Positions 19,484 through 29,376 of a stretch of DNA of 43,278 nt are shown here, piece by piece (positions within the stretch are counted from its first letter, which is position 1; each line of letters starts with the position of its first letter). Made by a program: the position numbers and the translations under genes. Source of the DNA: Acanthamoeba castellanii str. Neff. Its lineage: Eukaryota; Discosea; Longamoebia; Acanthamoebidae. Location: positions 48,454 to 91,731 of the forward strand of contig NW_004457245.1 in assembly GCF_000313135.1 (NCBI RefSeq), read 5' to 3'. A model generated the notes under the pieces. The model was not told where the DNA came from and did no database searches. It saw only the letters and a program-made list of their open reading frames with translations.

Positions 19484-22400
19484 TTAGACGGCGTTGAGGC
19501 CTCGGGAGGTCTCGCCGATGAGGCTGTCGAAGAAGTCGAGGAGCTCGTCCATGGCCGGCCGCTTGTCGGCCTTGGCGTGCCAGCAGCGCTCGACCATCTG
19601 ACGGAAGCCCTCCGGGCAGTCGCTCGGCACCTGCGGCCGTCGGCCCTCCAGCACATCCAGCGACACCCCCATGAAATTGCGCCCCGCGAACGGTTGCCTG
19701 TGTTGTGTGCCATGTGGCGCGTTTTACACGTCAGCCAAAACCGCACACACCGCACACACTCATGAGACACACACGTACTTGCGAGTGAGCATTTCCCACA
19801 TGATGATGCCGAAGGAGTAGACGTCGGCCTTCTCGGCGTACTTCTCGCCGCGTATGACCTCCGGTGCTATAGTTCGGCAGAAAAAGAACGAAATTAGGGG
19901 GAAAAGAACGAAAGCGACAACGTTAAGACTTTCGAAAAGCGAAGAGCGAAGGAGGGGGGTGCGTGCGTACCAGTCCAGCAGGGCGTGCCGCAGCGGGTCA
20001 TGGTCGCGTTCTCTTCCTTGATGCGGGCGAAGCCAAAGTCGGCGATCTTCACGTTCCAGTTCTCGTCGACGAGCAGATTGGAGGGCTTGAGGTCGCGGTG
20101 GATGATGCACGGCTGGAGCGAGTGGAGGTAGTTCACCCCGAGCGCGGCGCTCTTGAGCATCCGCAGGCGCTGTTGCCACGTCAGCTTCACGCTGCGGTTG
20201 CCCAGGATGTCCTTCAGGCAGCCCTGGCGCACGAACTCGGTCACGATGCACAGATTGGGCATCCGCACGCACGCACCTGTTGTGTGTCGTGTTCGTGTCG
20301 TGTCGTGTCATGAGTGTGTGCGGTGTGTGTCGTGTCGTGTCGTGTCGTGTCGTGCGGTGTGTGCGGTGTGTACCGATGAAGAGGACGATGTTGGGGTGAT
20401 GGAGTTCGGATAGGAAGGCCATCTCGGCGCGGAACTCGAGCAGGCGGCGCTCGTCGAGGTTCTGCTTGATGAACCTCTTGACCGCCACCTCCACACCCTT
20501 CCACGTGCCCTTGTACACAACCCCGTACGACCCCATCCCGATCTGTCGTGCGTACTGTCAGCTTTCACACGACACACGACACACAACGACACACACGGCA
20601 CGACACGACACGTGCCTGTTTGCCCATGTGGACTTCGTTAAAGTTGATGACCCAGCGGCAGAGGTTGGCCGAGGTGAGGAACCGGTCCTCGTTGGTCAGG
20701 CCCTCGCCCACGGCCGTCTGCACCGCCGGATCGCCATCGTTCAAATTATTGTTGTTGTCGGCACCACTGCCGTCGCCGGCCTCGTCGGCCCCGATCTGTC
20801 GCTGGGTCGTCACACCGCCGAAGAACCGGCCCTCCAGCCCCGGCACCTTCACCTCATACAGCCGACCCGTCCCTGCACATCACCACAATCTCAGCGCGTG
20901 CGGTGGGTGCGTGTGCGGTGGGTGCGGTGTGCGGTTACGCGTCGTTGTCGTGTCGTGTCGTGTCGTGTCGTGTCGTGTCGTGTCGTTGGTCGTGTCGTTG
21001 GTCGTGTCGTGTCGTGTCGAGTCGAGTCGAGTCGAGTCGTGTCGTGTCGTGTCGTGTGTGCGGTTTACCGTTGGGCGAGTCGTGCATCTCGAACTTGCCG
21101 AGATCGAGCATGCGGAGGTGGTCGGCCGCCTTCGGCTCTGAGAGCAGCCGCGCGCGCAGGGCGTCGGACAGGACCACCTGGCCGCCGTGGGTCATGGCCG
21201 TGATGCGCGCCGCCGCGTTCACGGGCGGCCCGTAGTACTCCATGCGGCGCGTGGTGGGGTCCTTGCCCATGCGCGGCTCGCCCCAGTGCAGGCCCATGCG
21301 CACCCGGAGGCCCTTGAACAGCACCCGGTCGTCGGTGTCGCCCCACTCCTCGGCCGCGCCCGAGTGGCCGAGCAGGGCCGGCGGCCACTCGACCGCCTCG
21401 AGCAGCGCCGTCTGCGCCTCGACGCACCACGCCACCGCGTCGCCGGCCTCCTGGAACGCCAGACAGAACGAGCCCTCGCCCGAGTTGCGCTCACGGGCCG
21501 AACGCACCTCGTAGCCGCGGTGCTGGGCCAGAAGCCGCCGGAGGAGCTGGTTGTGGGCCAGCGTGGCGTCCTTCATCGCCTCGGCGTCGAACTCCCACAG
21601 CGACGCGGCGCTGGTGATGTCCGAGAACACGATCGCCATCGCACCCGTGGGCGGCGCCACGCGCACCGCGTTCGTCGTCGCCGACGTGTTCGTCGCGCGC
21701 ATCATGGCCAGCGGGTAGTTGTACATCGAACCGGCGGCCGACGACTCTGCGCTCCCCGCGCTGCCGACGCTGCCGGCCTTGGAGCCGGCGCGCTTGCCGC
21801 GCGTGCGCTTGGAGCTGGCCGACAAGCTGTTGTGGAAGCTGGTCTGGCTGTGGCTGCGGTTGAGGCGGTTGTAGGCCGAGGCCGTGGAGGAGGAGGAGCC
21901 GCCCTGGGACGAGGAGGACATCTCGCCGGTGAGGGAGCTGAGGCGGGTCACGATTTCGAGGAAGGTGGGGCGGATCGACGGGTCGGAGTGCCAGCAGCTG
22001 CGCATGAGCTCGTCGTACTCGGGCGTCATGATGAACGACCCGTCGGCGGGCATCTCCGGCCGCGCGTCGTCCCTAATCACCGCCACCGCCACCGCCGCCG
22101 GACTGCCATCACACGCCCAGAGTCAGCACATTTTTGGTTATTATTATTATTATTATTATTATTTTGTTTTGTTTGTTTTGTTAATTGTACTCTAATTCTT
22201 ATTTTAATTCTTGATATTTTAATAAAAAACAATGTTGGCTGGGGGTACCTGAGGCCGGGATAGGGCTGGCTGCGGGTGAGGAGCTCCCAGAGGATGATGC
22301 CAAAGCTGTAGACGTCGGCGAGCACGAAGTCGAGCTGGGGCTGGTCGTTGAGGACCTCGGGCGCGGTCCACGGGATGGAGCCGAGGCCCTCGTTGCCGCC

Positions 22401-23262
22401 CTCGCGCCCGGTCTTGATCTCCTGCTTGAGCCGCGTCAGCCCAAAGTCGGACACCTTGACGTTCCACTTGGCGTCGAGCAGCAGATTGAGGGACTTGAGG
22501 TCGCGGTGCACGATGCCCGACGAGTGCAGGAAGTGCATGCCCTTGGCCGCCTGGTAGGCCAGCTTCACCTTCAACGCGAACGGAATGTCTGGAACCAGGA
22601 ATGTGTAAGGAATATCATAACAATGTGTGTTGTGCGTGTGTGGCGTGTGCGTGTGCGTGTGCGTGTGCGTGTGCGTGTGTGCGGTGAGTGTAGGGCGTGT
22701 GCGTACCGGGGATGAGTTCGTTATGGAGTACATCGAAGAGGGATCCCAGGGCCATGAACTCCATCACGAGGCACATCTTTTCGGCGCTGGTCGACGCCGC
22801 CATGAACAGCACCACATTGGGATGCCTCAACGCCATCATCACATGAATCTACGCACACAACACACGACGCACACAACACGCAACACGACGCGCAACACAC
22901 GTGAGCGCAGATCGAGGGTGTGGGTGGGCCGGGGCGTAGGCGCACCTCGTCGCAGAAGTTCTTGATCATTTCCTTGCTGGGGTTGTGGGAGGGCAGCATC
23001 TTGACGGCGACTTCGGTGCCCCGCCAGCGGGCCTTGTAGACGGACCCGTACCCGCCCATGCCGAGCGGCTCGCCGAGCTCGACCTCGTCCGGGTTGATCT
23101 CCCACTCGGGCTTGCGCTTGGTGAGCCGCAGGACCAGTAGCACGACGGCAATCACGATAAGCGGCACCACGATCAGCAGCAGGCACATCAACGGGATCAG
23201 CACACCTACGTGCAGGTGCCACATCAACAACAACACAGCGTCAGCCAGCATCATCATCATCA

Positions 23263-23323
<61 letters not shown>

Positions 23324-26300
23324 GCAAGGGCGAGTGAAGTACCGAGAACGATTCCCAGCACTGCGCCGGTGGAGAGTGAGTCGTCGCTGCTCGCCAGCTT
23401 CTCGCAGTAGTCGCCCTGCAATCACGCGCAGTAGGCCATTCAGCGAATGTACCGGTGGTGTGTGTCATGAGTATTGTGTGCGTGTGCGCGGTGGGGAGCG
23501 CTTACGTCGAATCCGGAATCGCACACGCAGACGCCGTTGGTGCAAGTGCCGCGATCGGAGCAGAAGGTGCCGTTGAAGACGCAGCCGGCCAGCGAGAAGG
23601 TCGCCACCCCATCACACCGCACGCTCGCCAGCGTGTTGAGGATGCGCCGCTTCACCGCCTCATTCGCACTCGCCACCGCCATACCGTAACTAACACCACA
23701 CACGACCGCACACGACACACACGACACACGGTCAGAACTGTTGGCGCGGCATGACCACTGCGCACGAGGCCGCGTCGTACTTGTCGGCCATCTCTACGGC
23801 GAAGATTTCGGTCTGGGTCCACCAGATCCAGTCGAGCAGCGCAGTCGAGGCGTCGCAGTTGTCGGTCGGCCGCGTGTGGATCATGACCGACGACCCGACC
23901 ACGAAGGGCCAGCTCGTGTTGCCCCGGCCCTCGAGCTTGAAGATGCCCTCGGCCGGGTCGGCCAGCGGGTCGGCGTACTCCTGCATCGTGGCGATGATGT
24001 CGCGCGCCGGCTGCGGGGCCGTGCGGTTGCCCGATTCGGTCACGATGAAGCTCGGGCCGGCGTAGAGCGACGGGATGATGTCCGGCACGATCCACATGCC
24101 GATCGAATTCGGCTGCGCGAATTCTTCCATGATGTTTCCTACAACCACCTCGCGACGTAAGAAAAAATGCGTGTGTGTGTGTGTGTGTGTGCGTGCGTGT
24201 GCGTGTGCGCGCGCGTGTGGTGCGTGTCGTGTGTGTGTGTCGTGTTGTGCGTGTCTGTTGAGTGTCGTGTTGCGCGAACCGTTAACGCCGATGGAACACG
24301 GATTGAGGTCGGGGAAGGTGACTTGCATGCCGGGCGTGATCTGAAGTAAATAATGAGCGGATTTGCAAAGAGACACCACCAATCACCATCATGTAGTTAC
24401 CTTTTCAGCGAATCGCGGGACGCGGTTGGCGAGAACGGTGGTGAAGATCTGGGTGATGATGGACGGGTTGGTCTGGTAGATCACGCAGATCGGCGCGGCC
24501 GGCAGGTACGACGTCAAGTTGACGTTGAGCGTGGCGATGCGCGAATCGTTCCAGTACTTGATGTTGCCTGCACGAGCCCAACGAATCCATTAGCAACTGC
24601 GCGTGCGGTGTGTGCGGTGTGTGCGGTGTGTGCGGTGTGTGCGTGTGCGGCTTTTACCCAGGTAGATGTCGGCGAGAGTGGGAAGGTCGAATCTGAGGGA
24701 ACCGTAGGCAAACACGTCGACGCTGTAGGCCGCGGCGACGGCGTAGGCCACCATCGGCACCACTGCCACATCGGGCAGGGACTCCGCCTCCTGGGCAGTC
24801 AACTCCACATCCAACCCACCAAAATCCGTGAAACCTACACACGACGCAGACCACATGCGCACACCGCATACATGTCAGGTTCCAGGGACTAGAAGGCGCT
24901 TGGCCATCTGGGGAGGAGCACGCGCGTACCCTGGACCATGTTGCTCACGGCGTCGTCGCTGCTGGTGCTGTAGTACTTGAACACTTCCGTGTTGGACGAC
25001 TGCTCATTTCTGTCAACATTACGTTGAGTGTCAGCGCCGCACACGAATGAGAGAGCGCGGGGGCGGTGGTGCGTGCGTACGCCCAAGAGGGATAGATGGC
25101 GAGCGGCGCGCCGACGCCCACGACGGCGGCGGTCGAGAAAGACTTTCGGCTGTTGCATTGAACGATGGGGAAGGCGTCGAGCAGCAGCCTGAATAACGGC
25201 ACCGGCAGAATCGAATACGAGCGCTGTCCCGCAATGTCGACCGCCTGCAGACATCAATCGCGACTGTGAGTGCACACCACACGACACACGACACGCACAC
25301 GACACCAACACGACACTCACGCGCAAGGCGCACGACGTAGAAGGCGAGGGTACCGCGGTGTTGGTTTGGGTCCAGAACAGAATGTTGAGGAGCTCTTTGA
25401 CACTGGGGCAGCCAGTGACGGGATTCGTAAGATTGGTGGATAGGGTGACGTAGAGGAGATAGCTCATTGGCCACGACTCGGGCTCTGTTTCGCAACACAA
25501 CACGCACGACACATGACACACGACGACGACACGACGGCGACGACACACGACGACACGCACACGAATGGAGTTGGCCTCGAGTTCGGGTGTTCGGGTGCGG
25601 AGCCAGGCAACGTACGGTCGGCGTTGGTGATGTCGAGGGTGAAGGTGCCGTTTTGTACGTTGCTGCTGCCGGCCTCCATGGCTACAAAGTGACATTGTGT
25701 GAGTCTTCCACCACGCACTCGAGCTAGCGCGCTGACTATAATGTGTTGCGCCGCACCTGTTCGAATGGCGTCGACGGTGGGCGACACCGTGTTGCCGGCC
25801 TTGTTGACCATGCGCGCGTAGGTCACGTTGTTGCGCAGCGCGTACGTTTGGTCCATGTAGGCCAGCGAATAGTCGGTATTCTATAGTGTGGCGCAACATG
25901 TGTGAGTCCAACAACAATCACACTGTGGGGAATGTGAGGGCTGCATACCGCGACGAACAGTGCCTGGGCGGTGTGGCCAGCGGTGATGTTCATGCGGCCG
26001 TCGGCCCGCGGCGGCATCTGCGTGAGGTTCCGCCCCACGCTCTCGTACGCGGCCTTGAACGCCGACGAGAAGTTGCACATCATGTTGCCAAACACCTGGT
26101 CCACCACAGCAATGTAAGAAATTGCCTTGAAACACACGACTCTGCAGGAGAAATAGAAATGGATCAGTAGGTACCTGGGTCACTTCGAGAGTGCCGTCTG
26201 AATAGGCGCCGAGGCGGATGAGCTCGCCGGGAAGCTTGCCGTCGGCGTCGAGCCCGGCATTGAGCGCGGCGATCGCCGAGTCGTTCCAATACCTGATTTC

Positions 26301-27416
26301 GCCCAGGTAAATCCGCGCCAGCGTTTCGCCGTCCAGCACCTGTGCCCATGCCATAAGATAAAATGGCATCAGCCTAAATGAACACCAGAAATCAAACAGG
26401 GTTGGTGTGCTGTGCGCGGCCGTACCACGGAGTCACCGGCGTCGAGTGTGGGCAGGTTGTAACCGGCCACCATGGCCGTCCCTTCGTGCACGAATTGTTC
26501 AAACAAAGTGTTGGCCAATGTAAGAGGAAACAATGGCGGTTTGGGCCGTGGGGTACCAAGGAAGGGCATTTGCAGGATGTTCTTGCCCGCATATCGGTTG
26601 GCGACGGAGGCGGTTATGTTGGGCGTCAGCACCGAGCCCAGAACGGTGTAGACCACGCCGCCACCTGCATTCAACGAACCGTAATTGGTACCAGTCGTGG
26701 CCACGTTCACGCGTGACGGGGCAAGTGCCGGGAAGGAAGGTGGAGTAACTCAGCCACTCATCGCGCGCCAACGACCAAAGGCGGAATTTCCAGCCAATGA
26801 AAATGAGGCGGACGATTGCGGTGGAGGGAACCCTCCGGACCAAGTAAAGAAAGTGCCTGCGCTGCGGGAGGTACCTGTGAACCGTGAGAGTCCGGAGGAG
26901 CCGGTGTCGGTGATGAAGAGCATCTCGACGCTGTCCTTGTGGCTCAGGTAGGCCGCGGCATAGTCGTCCCACAGGGCCTTCTGGCTGACGTCTCCCGATC
27001 CCCACACCGAGACCGCCTCAACGCCTGCGTGTCAAACACGTCAGCGAGGCACAAGGAGCACGAGCGGGTGGCCGCCAGCCGGTGATCTTTACGCGCCCAC
27101 GTTGCGGGCGCCGTGGCGTGAAAGGAATTCAAAATATGGGCTGTTTCAAACTGGGTGCAAATTTGGAATTTTTGAAAATGGTCATATCCCACGTTTTGGG
27201 TTTTGGTAACAGTACGCAAACGGCGGCAAGTGTTCAACACGGACCCGATAATAAGTGAGGGAGGGGTGTGTGCGCAGAAGGGGTGGTGGCCAGCAACACA
27301 TCAAAGGGAGGTACGAGCGGGGGAATGGGTATGCACCGGATTGTCGCCGGGAGGAGAATGATGGGGAGGCAAACGAGAAGGCCGAAGAAAGAAAGAAGTT
27401 GGAGCGGCCGTGCCAT
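19484..27416 (-). CDS. Receptor: two PstS-like binding domains, EGF-like, TM, kinase, nucleotidyl cyclase, kinase
   Basis: 26 exons (minus): 27416-27245, 27024-26875, 26664-26557, 26481-26426, 26339-26175, 26095-25949, 25880-25757, 25681-25616, 25484-25321, 25244-25081, 25009-24930, 24834-24658, 24567-24401, 24340-24280, 24138-23739, 23689-23506, 23415-23343, 23205-22946, 22848-22707, 22588-22249, 22102-21069, 20872-20616, 20542-20374, 20276-19971, 19866-19779, 19697-19484; 1755 residues. Order: signal peptide ([17 protein letters not shown]); PBP-like domain 1 to about 384, with [19 protein letters not shown]-like domain 2 to about 733, with [19 protein letters not shown]-like [22 protein letters not shown] helix about 821-845; TKL-type kinase ([27 protein letters not shown]); cyclase about 1220-1410; second kinase ([30 protein letters not shown]). 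Likely senses an outside ligand and signals by phosphorylation and perhaps cyclic nucleotide. The exon 1 donor is the least certain. Confidence 0.88.
20935..21062. repeat. GTGTC pentamer array in a receptor intron
   Basis: More than 20 copies of CGTGT/GAGTC pentamers (gtcgtgtcgtgtcgtgtcg, with GTTGG and GAGTC variants). They lie in the intron between the cyclase exon (21069) and exon 22 (20872). The array is the cleanest pentamer repeat in the window. Confidence 0.85.
22625..22684. repeat. GTGTGC hexamer repeat in a kinase-1 intron
   Basis: Repeats of GTGTGCGT/GTGCGT lie between exons 19 and 20 of the receptor gene. It is an alternating purine-pyrimidine run of about 50 bp. Confidence 0.7.
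23250..23322. repeat. CAT trinucleotide microsatellite
   Basis: About 23 CAT units with one break (catcatcatccatcat). They sit in the receptor intron between the exon coding the EGF-like end (23415-23343) and the transmembrane exon (23205). A His-rich frame through it is an artefact of the repeat. Confidence 0.85.
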
Positions 27417-27794
27417 GGCGCGTTGTGGCCGTTTGTTTGCTTTCGATGTGTAGTAGTAGGGTGGTTGTGGAGTCACAGCGGGGCGGCAGCTCTTTCACGC
27501 GAGGGCTCGGCAAAGCCGGCGGGTAAGCGCGGTGTGACGGGGGTGAGACGAAAAGGCGAAGAGGCCAAGGGAGAGGGACTACCGGCGGTCTACGTCTGGC
27601 GTGTCAGTCGACTGGCGGCTTCGATCGCCACCAGCGCCCAATCAACGAGTGGGGTCAGCCTCCGGCTAATCACCGCCAACCAGCTGGAGATTTCGTTGGG
27701 CAGAAAGAAATGAATTAATTCTCGGCCGTTGGCGCCAACAACACTTGCGTGCTTGGCCACTAGCTCACAGCAGGAACATGGTCACTCACTCGTG
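27417..27794. promoter_or_regulatory. Region between the DUF1445 gene and the receptor start
   Basis: About 380 bp on the 5' side of the receptor gene (minus strand) and downstream of the DUF1445 gene. No supported frame. It should hold the receptor promoter. The repeated string ggcgg/gccgg gives high GC up to about 27700, with an AT-rich part (gaaatgaattaattctc) at about 27706-27722 that may be near the 3' end of the DUF1445 transcript. Confidence 0.3.
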
Positions 27795-29216
27795 TTACGC
27801 GGCGTGTTCGTCGTCGTCGACGTGCTCCGAGTCCCGCACATCCGTGACCAGCTGCACGACACATTAATAGCGGAGTTAAACTCAAGCCCTCACCATTGAT
27901 GGTGCTGGCTTAGGGGGGGTGTGTGTACCATACAACCGGGGGCGTGAGTGATGACGAGATCGGGCTCTACGCGCAGAGACAAAACGACGTGGCCATGGAC
28001 ACCACGACAAGGGGGTGGTGCGTTAGGCAAATCATTGAGGGGTGGTTGGGGAGGGGGGGCAACGTACTGGCCGACAGGGCGGCGAGGGCCGAGGTGACGC
28101 CGCACGCCCAGAACACGGGCGTCTCGCCGTCACGAATCGTTACCGCGTCGCCAAAGTCGACTTGCGCGATGTCCCGAATGCCGATGGCCGCCGGGTCGCC
28201 CATGTGGACCGGCCGGCCGTGCGCCAACGCAATGTTGCCTGGGGCGTGTGGTGCAAACCACAAAGGCTGAGTTTGACGGTGCACCGCACGCAGGGCCGGG
28301 CACGCGTACCGGTCACCTGGATGGCCGTCTCGACTTTGTCGACAGGGATCGGCCGCATGCTGACCACCATCGGGCAGTTGAACGGACCGACGGGCGTGCA
28401 CTGTGACAAAGCGATCATCACCGTCGCCGTCGTCATCACCAGCATCATCGTCACCGTCATCAAAAAAAAAAAAAAAAAAAAAAGGGACAAGACCAAGACG
28501 ACGAACCTGAATGTTGGTGGTGTACATAGAGACGTTCTTGCCCTCGGTGATGTTGCGCACTTCGATGCCGCCCTCCTGAAGCGCGCGCTCGAAGCCGAAG
28601 CTGCAGCCCAGGAAGAAGCTCACCAGGTCATCTCGCCACAGCGCCTTTATGTCCGACACCTATGGTTTCGTGTGTTGTGTGTGTGTTGATGTCGTGCGTG
28701 TCGTGCCGCGCGCGTGCGTGCGTGCCGGGTACCTGCTCGACGAATTGCCCGTCCTTGAAAACGCGATAGCTGGGGAGGTCGGTTCGCACATCGCTTCCCT
28801 TCGCCAGCTTCTTGATCTCCGTTTCGCCTGCCCACGCGTCGTGCGACGAGGTTGGTGTGACCAGCAACAGGCGCACACGCACCACAGCACACACGCACAC
28901 ACCGAACAAAAAACACACGGACAGGGAGCGTGTACCGGCAGGCACGACAGCAAGGAGGGGGCACGGCCCGGGGTTCGCCCGGCAGAAGGCCTCAAAGTCG
29001 GCTGCGTACTTGGCCGGCATGATCACCATACTGCGATGAATCCATTCATTCAATTCATTTTCATTCAACTTAGAAAATGTAAGATTAATAAATAAATGAA
29101 AAGATTAGGCTGGTTTACTTGGCTTGCTGGTAGCCGAGGCACAGGCCCGAGGTCGGACGTGTCCACTTGGCCGTGCGGATCTGCTCCCTCACCTCGCGTG
29201 GCGAGAGACCAGCCAT
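27795..29216 (-). CDS. DUF1445 family enzyme (putative hydro-lyase / D-glutamate cyclase-type domain)
   Basis: Eight exons (minus): 29216-29119, 29030-28936, 28827-28733, 28659-28507, 28400-28310, 28238-28068, 27966-27929, 27851-27795; 265 residues, the length of the bacterial single-domain proteins. Family marks run the whole way: SGLCLGYQQANMVIMPAKYA, DFEAFCRANPGPCPLL, DVRTDLPSYRVFKDG, LWRDDLVSFFLGCSFGFE, NVSMYTTNIQC, GPFNCPMVVSMRP, HGRPVHMGDPAAIGI, VFWACGVT, ITHAPGCM and LVTDVRD. In animals this domain is the N-terminal part of the mitochondrial D-glutamate cyclase (DGLUCY). Here it stands alone, as in bacteria. I see no clear targeting peptide. The chemistry is inferred from the family; bacterial members are only named putative hydro-lyase. 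The intron between exons 4 and 5 contains a run of 23 A. Confidence 0.88.
28462..28484. repeat. A23 homopolymer in a DUF1445-gene intron
   Basis: 23 consecutive A on the plus strand (T on the coding strand), close to the GT donor of the intron after exon 4. It follows CATCATCGTCACC-like trinucleotides. The length in the assembly may not be exact. Confidence 0.8.
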
Positions 29217-29376
29217 TGACTCCTTCGTTATTATAATAAATAAAATAAAATAAAATAGAAAACAGCTTTTATGTCTAAGAACATTCTCTTCTTGTCTGTG
29301 GCCAATCCCGTCACACATATGTTGGCAAAACACGCTGTATATTGTGATGGCATGACGATATATGATGAGAGGATGA

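Noticed and set aside
21187..22263. Plus-strand frame of 358 codons opposite the cyclase exon
   Set aside because: Arg/Ala/Gly/His-rich shadow of a GC3-rich minus-strand exon whose protein has clear kinase and cyclase motifs.
23058..23576. Frame encoding a run of more than 20 histidines
   Set aside because: Produced by the CAT microsatellite within an intron; the flanking sequence belongs to minus-strand receptor exons.
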